The notes beneath the pieces were generated by a model. It worked only from the letters and a program-made list of their open reading frames with translations, had not been told where the DNA came from and did no database searches. Both the position numbers and the translations under genes were made by a program. A stretch of 64,000 bases of DNA. Origin: a virus. Location of the stretch: positions 1 to 64,000 of IMG/VR virus record IMGVR_UViG_3300022602_003472. The stretch is one strand, 5' to 3'. Shown piece after piece: positions 42,429-51,073 of the stretch (its first letter is position 1; every line of letters begins with the position of its first letter).

Positions 42429-43478
42429 TTACTTGAACACTTTGATTACCAACGTGTCCTTGTTGAGCCGTCCGTTCACCGGATGCTTCTTGCCTTTGAT
42501 GTAATCTCCCATGACCACATCCACTCGCTTGCTGGTGGCCGCATCACGCAAGGTCCCTAAGATCTGCTTGGGGTTGCGCAGCGTCTTGGCAAAGCTGGCA
42601 GACTCGTCATAGCCTGTGACCTTGGTGCCTTTGATACCAAGTCCCGACTCGCCTGCCACGTACAAGTATACCTTGCGGCTCTTGCTGTTGTAAACCAGCG
42701 CCTTGCTGCTGCCTGGGATCATAGCAGGGTTGATGCTGGCCATGTCAGTGTTGAGATCCACAGTCTTGAACTTGGCCTTGCTGGCCTGCTTCACGCTCTT
42801 GCGGCTAGCACCGCGGCTGTCTGCCACTGCCTTGGCATTACCTGTGCTGGTTGCCAGCACGTTGACCACTGTGACAATAGGTTCGATGGTCTCAGCTACT
42901 AGCTCGTTGTCTTTGTCGCGCAGAGCATCAGCAAAGCTTTCTTTGAAGTGATCATACAGCTTTTTCAGCATCTGCTGGTTAGGGTGTGCGCGATCCAAGA
43001 ACTTCTTGGTGGCTTCTTCGATGTCAGCAGGGTTGCTCATGTGCTTGCGCCAGATAGCTTCCATGTTGCTGTACAGCGTGACATATTCCATGTTGCGCTT
43101 CTGTACCGTGCTCAGCTTGCGCTGAGGTTCATCATCTTCAGTGGCTGCTACCTTGATCTGCAGTAGCTCGTCAACCTTAGCATCAAACCATGCTTGGATG
43201 TCTTCTGGCATCACAGCACCGTGCTGTACCACGAAAGCGATGCGGCCTACCATAGCGTAATGATGAGTAGGAAGCGCAGCCCAATGTGCTTGCTCATCTA
43301 GATCGCGGTTCAGCTTGGCCCATGCTTGGAAGTATTGCTTGAGAGTGGCATAATCCATCTCCACGCGGGCCCAGTCCATGGCTTCGCGCCATGCTTTAGC
43401 ATGATTGTCGTTCTCAGGGCCCGCAGCACTGAAATCTACGCCCTTGATCTTGCGGGGAATAACAGCAATCTGTTCCAT
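42429..43478 (-). CDS. Hypothetical early protein
   Basis: 349 residues from the ATG at 43478, preceded by GGAGGGA. The frame extends to 43496, but the promoter would start transcription at about 43495, so the shorter form is preferred. The middle is helical with many charged residues (about 130-190). A Ser/Lys-rich linker (ASRKSVKQASKAKFK, about residues 230-245) precedes a beta-rich C-terminal domain. I do not recognise it. A perfect TTGACA implies early expression, in contrast with its late neighbours. Confidence 0.7.
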   Translation of the reverse strand: MEQIAVIPRKIKGVDFSAAGPENDNHAKAWREAMDWARVEMDYATLKQYFQAWAKLNRDLDEQAHWAALPTHHYAMVGRIAFVVQHGAVMPEDIQAWFDAKVDELLQIKVAATEDDEPQRKLSTVQKRNMEYVTLYSNMEAIWRKHMSNPADIEEATKKFLDRAHPNQQMLKKLYDHFKESFADALRDKDNELVAETIEPIVTVVNVLATSTGNAKAVADSRGASRKSVKQASKAKFKTVDLNTDMASINPAMIPGSSKALVYNSKSRKVYLYVAGESGLGIKGTKVTGYDESASFAKTLRNPKQILGTLRDAATSKRVDVVMGDYIKGKKHPVNGRLNKDTLVIKVFK

Positions 43479-43501
43479 ATCTCGTCCCTCCAACATAGCT
43501 T

Positions 43502-43529
43502 ATAGTAGCACAGTTTACGGCACTGTCAA
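43502..43529 (-). promoter_or_regulatory. Strong host-type promoter of 42429-43478
   Basis: Minus-strand perfect TTGACA (43529-43524), 16 bases, TACTAT (43507-43502). Confidence 0.65.
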
Positions 43530-43596
43530 CTGTTTTTTCACGGTTTTTGCGATATTTTTCCTGTAAAATCAATGGTGTAATCCACTGATCTCGCTG

Positions 43597-43604
43597 AATA
43601 AATA
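43597..43604 (+). promoter_or_regulatory. Late promoter element AATAAATA of gp14
   Basis: Plus strand, followed by an AGGAG ribosome site (43620-43624) and a GTG start at 43631. Confidence 0.45.
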
Positions 43605-43630
43605 CCTGCGCATATGTTTAGGAGCCAAAA

Positions 43631-44770
43631 GTGCCACCATTAACCCTGTGGAAGGGCGCAGCCGTAAGGACCAACGATTACAAGCTGTTTGATCGCTTGA
43701 TCAGCGAAGAATACAGGATTGGCGGAACTGAGTTCCTAGTCCACAAATACCTAGGTCCTAAACCCAGCAATGCCACAGGCGATTTCACTCAACCAAACAC
43801 TGGATTAGATGCTATCAACAGCGGAATGAGCAATGTGCTAGAGATATCTGATGTGCTCAACATGGAGATCAGGGATCGCGCCTATGATCAAGACGTGCTA
43901 TCGCTCAAAGGACACTATGCCATCAGCGACACCGAGTTTGACCTGCGTCAGTTTGGATTGTTCCTCAGCAACGAAACCATATTCATAACATTCCACCTCA
44001 ACGACATGGTCAACAGCATTGGCCGCACGCTGATGAGCGGTGATGTCATAGAGATCAGCCATCGCCGAGATGATCTAGCCCTTGGAGATTTCGTGCTTCC
44101 AAAATACTATGTTGTTCAGGAAGGAGCTCGCCCAGCAGAAGGTTACAGCCCCACATGGTGGCCTCACATATGGCGAGTCAAGTGTGATCCGATCACAGAC
44201 AGCCAGGAATATCGAGACATACTGCAGAAGCCAGCCACAGACCTCAACGGCGATCCCATACCAAATCCAAACGGCACTGGCACGCTGACCATGGCAGACA
44301 TGCTCAGTGTCTACAACAGGGAAATTGCAATCAACGATCAGATTGTGGCGCAGGCAACCGCAGAAGTTCCATTCCGCAATCTGCAAGGACAGCAGTTCTA
44401 TGTGTTGGAAGGTCAGCTAAATCAACCTGTGAGCATATTGAGCACCAACGGTATCCCACCAAACCAGAGCAATCCAGTGCTCACAGCTGTCAGCTTCCCG
44501 CCAGGAGCCCCCGCAGGTACCTGGGTACTCAGAGCAGACTACAGTCCACCTCAGCTGTTCCAGCGTGTTCAACTAGCTAACAACACCGGTGCTGTGTGGA
44601 CAAGGCATGAGATTGACTACAGGACTAGCTGGACGCCTAGCACAGCCGCTCTAGCTAGCTTCATAAATAACGGCAACACCACTAGCATATTGAATACCGG
44701 CACGGTCATTCCTGTTCAACAGGATCTACGCACTGTGCTCAGAGCCAAACTGGATCCAGACATCATATAG
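43631..44770 (+). CDS. 14: Neck protein gp14
   Basis: 379 residues (T4 gp14 256), GTG start after AGGAG. The region with EIRDRAYDQDVLSLKGHY, then FDLRQFGLFLSNET, the GRTLMSGDVIEISH motif and YYVVQEGARPAEGYSPTWWPHIWRVK (about residues 78-190) is the gp14 pattern of T4-like phages. The C-terminal half is an extension rich in Asn, Thr and Gln. It is on the plus strand while gp13 and gp18 are on the minus strand. Confidence 0.85.
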   Translation: MPPLTLWKGAAVRTNDYKLFDRLISEEYRIGGTEFLVHKYLGPKPSNATGDFTQPNTGLDAINSGMSNVLEISDVLNMEIRDRAYDQDVLSLKGHYAISDTEFDLRQFGLFLSNETIFITFHLNDMVNSIGRTLMSGDVIEISHRRDDLALGDFVLPKYYVVQEGARPAEGYSPTWWPHIWRVKCDPITDSQEYRDILQKPATDLNGDPIPNPNGTGTLTMADMLSVYNREIAINDQIVAQATAEVPFRNLQGQQFYVLEGQLNQPVSILSTNGIPPNQSNPVLTAVSFPPGAPAGTWVLRADYSPPQLFQRVQLANNTGAVWTRHEIDYRTSWTPSTAALASFINNGNTTSILNTGTVIPVQQDLRTVLRAKLDPDII

Positions 44771-44779
44771 GAGCAATAG

Positions 44780-45394
44780 ATGGTATCCGTGAGTCAATTA
44801 CAGCAGATATTCCCACAAGGCGATGCCAGCGATCTCGCAGAAATTTGCGAACCGTTGAATGCTGCCATGGCAGAGTTTAACATCAGCGGTGCACAAGAAC
44901 AGGCCATGTTTCTAGCACAATGCGGACATGAAAGCGGTAACTTCAGCACCGTGCAAGAGAATCTCAATTACAAAGCAGAAACTTTAGTCAAGGTATTTCC
45001 AAAGTATTTCAGAGACGTTAACCCAGCAGATTACGAGAAGCAACCAGAGAAGATTGCCAACCGTGTCTATGGCGGACGCATGGGCAACGGTGACGAGAGC
45101 ACAGGCGACGGATATCGCTATCGTGGTCGTGGCTTGATACAGCTAACAGGCAAGGACAACTACAATTCCTGTGCTGCAGCACTCAAATTTGATCTTAATG
45201 CTGACCCTGATTATCTAGAAACAGCCGAAGGCGCTGCTCGCAGTGCTGCTTGGTTCTGGGCACATAACGGATTAAACAAGTTCGCAGACGCTGACGACAT
45301 CGTGGGTTGTACAAAACGTGTGAACGGTGGGACCATTGGCCTAGAAGAACGTACACAGCATTATAACGCCGCAAAGGCCGTGCTAGTCGGCTGA
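44780..45394 (+). CDS. Endolysin, glycoside hydrolase family 19 type
   Basis: 204 residues. It hydrolyses peptidoglycan or chitin-like glycans at the end of infection. The catalytic Glu is at about 51 in CGHESGNF, and YRGRGLIQLTGKDNY (about 114-128), WFWAHNG and TKRVNGG are the family's conserved blocks. It has no signal peptide, so release would need a holin. It follows gp14 by 9 bases and meets the next gene tail to tail. Confidence 0.9.
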   Translation: MVSVSQLQQIFPQGDASDLAEICEPLNAAMAEFNISGAQEQAMFLAQCGHESGNFSTVQENLNYKAETLVKVFPKYFRDVNPADYEKQPEKIANRVYGGRMGNGDESTGDGYRYRGRGLIQLTGKDNYNSCAAALKFDLNADPDYLETAEGAARSAAWFWAHNGLNKFADADDIVGCTKRVNGGTIGLEERTQHYNAAKAVLVG

Positions 45395-45598
45395 TTTAGC
45401 TCGTATGCGCTGTTGAACGTCCACGACTTTCTCAGTCTCTATTAAATCTATGATCTGATTTGTCACGCTTATCTCGTGTCGAATCAGATCCAGTCTTACC
45501 ATGAGTTTCTTCAGTTCTTTGTGATAGAATTCAAGTTCATCTTCTTTGCGCTTGCGTATCTCATAGATGTCATCAAGCAGTATCAGTTTGGCAGTCAT
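45383..45598 (-). CDS. Small coiled-coil protein
   Basis: 71 residues, almost entirely a charged helix with heptad pattern (IRKRKEDELEFYHKELKKLM). It has a perfect TATAAATA late promoter. Function unknown. Confidence 0.6.
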   Translation of the reverse strand: MTAKLILLDDIYEIRKRKEDELEFYHKELKKLMVRLDLIRHEISVTNQIIDLIETEKVVDVQQRIRAKSAD

Positions 45599-45615
45599 GC
45601 TAGATACCTCTGAGA

Positions 45616-45623
45616 TATTTATA
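45616..45623 (-). promoter_or_regulatory. Late promoter TATAAATA, leftward
   Basis: Perfect T4 late -10 element on the minus strand, 17 bases before the ATG at 45598. It forms a divergent pair with 45631-45638. Confidence 0.75.
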
Positions 45624-45630
45624 AACCACC

Positions 45631-45638
45631 TATAAATA
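45631..45638 (+). promoter_or_regulatory. Late promoter TATAAATA, rightward, of gp15
   Basis: Perfect element, 7 bases from its leftward partner and 19 bases before the gp15 ATG (ribosome site AAGGA). Confidence 0.75.
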
Positions 45639-45657
45639 TCACCAGCAAGGAAACAAC

Positions 45658-47334
45658 ATGGATTATTGGTACTCAGGACAGCTGCGCAACTATCGACTGC
45701 AGTTCATACGAGCGTTCAGCAATTTTTATTACAGCGTTGGTACCAATCCGGATGGTTCTCCGCAGCTGGTTCGATGCCCCTGCCGATACGGAGACCCAAC
45801 CAGAATAGCTGCTACTGTGGTCAGAGGTAACAGTGAGAACAAGCTGTTAACCACCCCTTTCATCACCTGTTGGATCAGCGGACTCAGTACTGCACCAAAT
45901 CGCAGGCAAGGTCCTCAGGTAATTGACAGCATGCAGGTTGATACGAGACAGTATGATCCAAATACCGGGCAGTATCTCAACACTCCGGGCAACCAATACA
46001 GTGTTGCTAGATACATGCCGGTTCCTTATGAGCTCAGCATGAGCGTGGACATATGGACTCCCAACGAAAGCGTGAAAGAACAGCTCGTTGAACAGATAAT
46101 GGTGTTGTATAATCCTTCCATTGAGATACAAACCAGCAACAATCCCATAGACTGGACTGTTCTCAGCTGGATTGAGATGCAGGATCAGATCACATGGAGC
46201 AGCCGTACCATTCCCATAGGGACTGATAACCCTATTGACGTACTGACCATGGTATTCCGCTTTCCCATATGGATAAGCCCACCAGCACAGGTCACGCAAC
46301 AGAATCTCATACAGAGCATCGTTACCAACATCATACACGGTATCAAAGAAACTCCGGATCAAGTAGAGTGGTCAGAATACGAGTTCCTCACGCGAGCCAC
46401 TACCACACCAGGTGATTACAGCGTCAATCTCACATGGATTGGCAATAACCAGTACACCATGAGCCTAGCAAGCTCGGCTGGTAATAGTATCGAATTGCAG
46501 AACAAGGCAACAGTTACCTACTCACAAGTAAACCCCGTGCTTACTCCGGGTTTGACATTTAGCTTCAACGGTATACTGATACCAATCACTACCTCTAACA
46601 TAGCTACGTTTGTTGACAACGCAGCAGCACTTATGGTTAATACCAGCTATAACATACAGCTACAGAACTACAATCAGATCATGTTCATTAACAACACAGC
46701 CGGAGACAATGTGTTTGAGAACGTGATAGGCACACCACTGGCAGGCATGGGACTGCTACCTACTGTATATCCAGGCGGTCAGATCGCGTGGTGGCGATTG
46801 TTCTTACCGTTTGGTACGTTGAATCCATATAACACATACGGAACCAATGCCAGCCAGATCACAGTGTGGACTACCATACCAAATCAAGATCCAACAACCA
46901 CCTATCAGGCAGCAGGATGGATTGATCTCCATCCAACTGATCAAAATCTTCTGATATGGACAGTTGAACCTGATAGCATACCTTCTACAACATTGTCTCC
47001 AATAACTGCTGTGATAGATCCGCAATCAAAAGGACCTGGTTTTGGTCTACCTCTGGCAGCTGTTAGTCAAAGCTATCTCATAACCAACGCACCAAGCGAG
47101 AACAGTGCAGGTTGGGGCGATATCTTTGCGCAAGTTAACGACATCATTGCGTTCAATGGAACTGTGTGGGAAGTGATTTGGTCAGCTGCTAATCATTCAT
47201 TTGCTAATCAGCAAGGCACCTTAGATTACGTGCAGAACATGTTCACCGGCAAGCTCCTAGAATGGAACGGAGAGCAATGGAGCGAATATATCCTGCCTAG
47301 GTATGCACCTGGTTACTGGCGCTTGGCCCTATAA
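45658..47334 (+). CDS. 15: Tail sheath stabiliser gp15 with long C-terminal extension
   Basis: 558 residues (T4 gp15 272). The N-terminal about 235 residues are gp15: WYSGQLRNYRLQFIRAFS (4-21), VRCPCRYGDPTRIAA (about 38-52), YMPVPYELSMSVDIWTPN (about 119-136), EQIMVLYNPSIEIQTS and the ending PIWISPPAQVTQQNLI. The remaining about 320 residues are beta-rich (YTMSLASSAGNSIE, WEVIWSAANHSF) and are not in T4 gp15. gp15 caps the tail and joins it to the neck. Confidence 0.88.
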   Translation: MDYWYSGQLRNYRLQFIRAFSNFYYSVGTNPDGSPQLVRCPCRYGDPTRIAATVVRGNSENKLLTTPFITCWISGLSTAPNRRQGPQVIDSMQVDTRQYDPNTGQYLNTPGNQYSVARYMPVPYELSMSVDIWTPNESVKEQLVEQIMVLYNPSIEIQTSNNPIDWTVLSWIEMQDQITWSSRTIPIGTDNPIDVLTMVFRFPIWISPPAQVTQQNLIQSIVTNIIHGIKETPDQVEWSEYEFLTRATTTPGDYSVNLTWIGNNQYTMSLASSAGNSIELQNKATVTYSQVNPVLTPGLTFSFNGILIPITTSNIATFVDNAAALMVNTSYNIQLQNYNQIMFINNTAGDNVFENVIGTPLAGMGLLPTVYPGGQIAWWRLFLPFGTLNPYNTYGTNASQITVWTTIPNQDPTTTYQAAGWIDLHPTDQNLLIWTVEPDSIPSTTLSPITAVIDPQSKGPGFGLPLAAVSQSYLITNAPSENSAGWGDIFAQVNDIIAFNGTVWEVIWSAANHSFANQQGTLDYVQNMFTGKLLEWNGEQWSEYILPRYAPGYWRLAL

Positions 47335-47337
47335 ATA
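47330..47337 (+). promoter_or_regulatory. Late promoter element TATAAATA
   Basis: It overlaps the gp15 stop codon and ends 4 bases before the ATG at 47342, so either the mRNA is leaderless or the match is partly accidental. Confidence 0.45.
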
Positions 47338-47341
47338 TTCC

Positions 47342-48091
47342 ATGCTTACTGAGAAAATTGCCAATCTTAACATAGATACAGAGAAATTTGAAGAGGTGTT
47401 CACACCCAATGTACATCGTGTTGCTGATGTGCTACGCAAGTATGGGTTTGATGCCAGAGTAGTGGGTGGAGCTGTGCGCGATTTTGTACGTGGTCAAGCA
47501 CCCAGAGACATAGATTTTGCCACAGATGCCGACCCCAGTGAGCTTATCTATATCTTCAACATGGAAAACATTGATCACGATGACAAGGGCATAGGTCACG
47601 GAACTATCAAGGCAGTGTTCCCCGATGGCAAGGTTGATGTGACCAGCATTGCCTACAAGCTTGAGCTTAAGGATGGAAAGGTACGCATCATACGCGGCCA
47701 AGACTGGGAACAGGATGCGCAACACAGAGACCTCAGCATCAACAGCATGAGCATAGACAAGGACGGCACCCTATACGATTACACCGGTGGTCTCAATGAT
47801 CTGCGCAATCAACGGGTGGTCATGCTACCTGTTACGCAAGATCGAATCAAGGAAGATCCTCATCTAATCATGCGTTGGTTCAAGGCACTGGGATATTTTG
47901 ATAACCCTCGTTGGCCCAAACACGACCTTGCAGTAATCAAAGAAAACATGCCTTTGCTTTTAACGATAAAAGACGATGAAAAGACTGATCGCGAGCTTAG
48001 CAGCATCATGCACAGCAAGAACGGACAGAAGATACTGCGCATGATGTGCACCATGGGTGCAGACAAGTATCTGGGAATAAATTGCGATTGA
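47342..48091 (+). CDS. CCA-adding/poly(A) polymerase family nucleotidyltransferase
   Basis: 249 residues from the ATG at 47342, shorter than cellular enzymes (about 400). Class II tRNA nucleotidyltransferase motifs: VVGGAVRD (40-47), the catalytic DID at 56-58 in PRDIDFATDA, an HGT strand, QHRDLSINSM (about 129-138) and RIKEDPHLIMRWFK (about 169-182). The C-terminal body and tail domains that hold tRNA are reduced. It would add CCA or another short tail to tRNA 3' ends, yet no tRNA gene is in this window. Confidence 0.88.
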   Translation: MLTEKIANLNIDTEKFEEVFTPNVHRVADVLRKYGFDARVVGGAVRDFVRGQAPRDIDFATDADPSELIYIFNMENIDHDDKGIGHGTIKAVFPDGKVDVTSIAYKLELKDGKVRIIRGQDWEQDAQHRDLSINSMSIDKDGTLYDYTGGLNDLRNQRVVMLPVTQDRIKEDPHLIMRWFKALGYFDNPRWPKHDLAVIKENMPLLLTIKDDEKTDRELSSIMHSKNGQKILRMMCTMGADKYLGINCD

Positions 48092-48115
48092 TGCGGGTAA
48101 ACCGCACAATAACGC

Positions 48116-48979
48116 ATGTCAAAAGATCTCATAATAGGTTCATTTACCAACTACGACTGGGATAAGATCCAGTACTGGGTCAACAGCATAGATGCCTGCG
48201 ACTTCAAGGGCGACAAGGCCATGCTGGTATACAACGCCGAATTAAGCACTGTGCAGAAACTCAACGACAAGGGTTTCAAGATCATGGGATTTGGTCAAGA
48301 TCCCAGCACAGGCAATCTGGTTTATAATGGTCAGCTGATCATAGTAGTTGAGCGCTTCTTGCATCTGCACAGCTTCCTCGAAAATCTCATGCAGAATGAG
48401 GACTATCGCTATGTGATACACACAGACGTCAAGGATGTGGTATTCCAGCGCAATCCCAGCGAATGGTTAGATGCCAACATGGACGATGCCAAGATACTGG
48501 CCAGCTGTGAGAGCTTGCAGTACCAGCACGAACCCTGGGGCAACGAGAATCTACAGCACAGCTTCCCTTGGGTCTATGACAAGATGAAAGCCAATCCCAT
48601 ATGGAACTGTGGTGTGCAGTGCGGCGTGCCCAGCGTGATGAAGGACCTGTGGCTCAACATCTATCTGCTCAGCGTGGGCAGCCAACATGCTACCAAGGTG
48701 CACAATCCAGATCAAGCAGCATACAACGTGCTGCTGGGACTGGAACCTTACAAGAGCATCACCAAGTTTACAATGAGTGAAGACGGTTGGGCATGCCAAG
48801 CTGGTACAAGCTATGATCCAGCCAAGATGCACACTTTCAAACCACACTTGCTGGAACCACAACCTCAGTGGGATGGAGAGCATGCTACTACCAGTAATGG
48901 CACCACACATTTCATCTTACATCAATATGATCGCATACCAGACTGGAAACCCATAATAGAGGCCAGATATGCAGGTTAA
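48116..48979 (+). CDS. Glycosyltransferase-like protein (GT-A type)
   Basis: 287 residues. It begins with a Rossmann-like strand (LIIGSFTNYDWDKIQYW). A DxD-type motif is seen in VIHTDVKDVVFQ (about residues 100-111) and a WNCGVQCG segment near 162-169. These are features of nucleotide-sugar-using transferases, but the family is not clear to me. The sequence is GC-richer than most of the window. It is first of four glycosyltransferase-type genes and overlaps the next by 11 bases. Confidence 0.7.
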   Translation: MSKDLIIGSFTNYDWDKIQYWVNSIDACDFKGDKAMLVYNAELSTVQKLNDKGFKIMGFGQDPSTGNLVYNGQLIIVVERFLHLHSFLENLMQNEDYRYVIHTDVKDVVFQRNPSEWLDANMDDAKILASCESLQYQHEPWGNENLQHSFPWVYDKMKANPIWNCGVQCGVPSVMKDLWLNIYLLSVGSQHATKVHNPDQAAYNVLLGLEPYKSITKFTMSEDGWACQAGTSYDPAKMHTFKPHLLEPQPQWDGEHATTSNGTTHFILHQYDRIPDWKPIIEARYAG

Positions 48980-49934
48980 TCTACAGGAAGAATATCAAAA
49001 GACTGATCAGATGCTGAGCCGCTTGGGTGTTCCACATTGGAAGCCAGGACGCAGCATCGTTACCAGCGTATACGGCAAAGAGATTGCCAGCGGCTACGTG
49101 CTCATGCGCGAGTTGATACTGCAGGAAGTGGCGCTGCCCATAGAGATATTCCATCGCAAGGACGAGATCACACCAGAGCAAGCTGCTATACTGCGTAGTC
49201 CTGCACCAGATCAGATCACAGTGCGAGAGATACAAGGTGATCCCAAGGATTTCATCACGCCATATGGTACCAAAGCAGGATGGAGCACTAAACCGTACAG
49301 TCTCTGGGAGAGTGAGTATGCCGAAAACTTATGGTTAGATGCAGACAGCTTTCCCATACGCAATCCAGAATTTCTTTTTGATGATCAGGAATATCAAGAC
49401 AAGGGCAGCTTGTTCTGGAGAGATGTGTTTAGCACAGACAGAGCCAATCGCTATCACGATAATGCTCCCATGTGGCGAATATTCAATGTCAATCCCACAG
49501 ATGCAGAACCTTTTGAAACCGGACAGCTGCTGATCAACAAGGCACAATGCTGGGCCGAAATGAACTTGGTCAAGCACTACGCAGATAATTGCGAAGTCTA
49601 TTATCACTTTGGCGGCGATGCTGAGACCTTCCGCATGGCATGGTCACATTGGTATCTACGCAACGGTGGTCAGCTACAGTACATCAACTATCAAGCTGAT
49701 CCCAAAGTACCATATGGATTCATGCCATTTGGACCTTTCCACAAAGGCAATGCCAACCAATACAAGAAGTGGGGCGGTGGTACAGTGATGGTTCAGCGCG
49801 ATCGCAACGGCAATGAACTGTTTAACCATCGCAACATGGAAAAATTCTCTCTGGGTGCAAACCCAGTGTACCATGACATAACCAATGAGCTGCGCTACCA
49901 TCAACACATAGAAGATCTGAGGCGTTTGATATGA
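48969..49934 (+). CDS. Glycosyltransferase, alpha-mannosyltransferase (GT71-like)
   Basis: 321 residues. LWLDADSFPIRNPEFLF (about residues 116-132) holds the DxD metal site and the hydrophobic continuation typical of MNN1-type and related GT-A enzymes, followed by GSLFWRDV. It overlaps the next gene by four bases. The acceptor is unknown. Confidence 0.72.
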   Translation: MQVNLQEEYQKTDQMLSRLGVPHWKPGRSIVTSVYGKEIASGYVLMRELILQEVALPIEIFHRKDEITPEQAAILRSPAPDQITVREIQGDPKDFITPYGTKAGWSTKPYSLWESEYAENLWLDADSFPIRNPEFLFDDQEYQDKGSLFWRDVFSTDRANRYHDNAPMWRIFNVNPTDAEPFETGQLLINKAQCWAEMNLVKHYADNCEVYYHFGGDAETFRMAWSHWYLRNGGQLQYINYQADPKVPYGFMPFGPFHKGNANQYKKWGGGTVMVQRDRNGNELFNHRNMEKFSLGANPVYHDITNELRYHQHIEDLRRLI

Positions 49935-51073
49935 TAGATCCAGTCACCAACGTTAAATTTCCCAGTTCTTGGCCTATTAAGCGAGAGCCAGCTAGATTGC
50001 CAGAGCAGCGCATAGATTACTGTGGTGGTATGAAGTTTAACGACAACTTTGACTGGGATAACCTCTGGTATGACTGCGTTCAGCTCAACGAGTATCAGAC
50101 CATACTGATAGGTCCGCCCATCTATGATGCCAAAAATTGGTTCAAGGATCACGCAGGGTTTGGCGATAGCGATAACAATCTTCTAAATTATCAGTTCTAC
50201 GATCTCGATAGAGTAAGCTATACAGTGATTCAGACTCGCAAGATAGATTCTCATATCGTGCTGCTCAGCAAGGACACAGATCCTTTGCCAATTGAAGTAA
50301 ACCACAACGATGGATACTTTAACGGTCACAAGGTAATGGTTACTTTACAAAGAGATAATCCCATAGAGTGGATTGAACAGTGGATGGACTATCACTATCG
50401 TGTGCATGGCATAGATGGATTTCTCATCTATGATAACGCCAGCAGCAGTTACACTGTGGGCGAGCTAGACCATCGACTGAGCAGGGATTATCTCAAGCTG
50501 AAGATAGTACCATGGCCCTATCCATATGGTCCACAGGGCAGCGACTATGCGCCGTGGGATAGCGATTACGGTCAGTATTGCATGCTTGAACATGCCAAGT
50601 ATCGCTATCTCAGCAATGCCAGCATGGTACTTAACAATGACATAGATGAGCTTATAGTGACCAAAGGTCCAAGCTTAGAACAGATACGTACACAACTTGA
50701 ACAAGGACCACAGCATTGCCTCTACTATCTGGGCAAGTGGATTGAACCACATGATGTGCCTAACAACCGAGGGGCATATGAAGTTCCCTGGGAATCACGC
50801 AGGTTCAAAGATTATTGCTGCATGGATGATGATAACAGGCGCGGCATAGGCAACAAGTGGATGTTAATACCACAAAAATGCATGCAGTACCAATGGCGTG
50901 TGCATCATATTGCTGGACCAGCTGGACAGAGCACTGATCTTTATTATGCGCATTATCTTGCAATGAACACCAATTGGAGCTGGCCCAGAGACAAGTTTGA
51001 AGGTGATGTGATGAATCTACGTCCAGAACCTTGGCTTCACACTGCATTACAGAAGATAGAGGTATACAAATGA
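49931..51073 (+). CDS. Glycosyltransferase family 92-like protein
   Basis: 380 residues. TLQRDNPIEWIEQWMDYHYRVHGIDGFLIYDN (about residues 137-168) and the metal site NNDIDELI (about 236-243), with WPYPYG (about 195-200), are the GT92 (DUF23) plan. A HIAG-type segment and HYLAMNTN near 330 give a possible acceptor region. It is coupled to both neighbours by ATGA overlaps. Confidence 0.75.
   Translation: MIDPVTNVKFPSSWPIKREPARLPEQRIDYCGGMKFNDNFDWDNLWYDCVQLNEYQTILIGPPIYDAKNWFKDHAGFGDSDNNLLNYQFYDLDRVSYTVIQTRKIDSHIVLLSKDTDPLPIEVNHNDGYFNGHKVMVTLQRDNPIEWIEQWMDYHYRVHGIDGFLIYDNASSSYTVGELDHRLSRDYLKLKIVPWPYPYGPQGSDYAPWDSDYGQYCMLEHAKYRYLSNASMVLNNDIDELIVTKGPSLEQIRTQLEQGPQHCLYYLGKWIEPHDVPNNRGAYEVPWESRRFKDYCCMDDDNRRGIGNKWMLIPQKCMQYQWRVHHIAGPAGQSTDLYYAHYLAMNTNWSWPRDKFEGDVMNLRPEPWLHTALQKIEVYK

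Noticed and set aside
48092-48106. Small hairpin TGCGG/CCGCA between 47342-48091 and 48116
   Set aside because: Only five pairs and no T-run, too weak to call a terminator.
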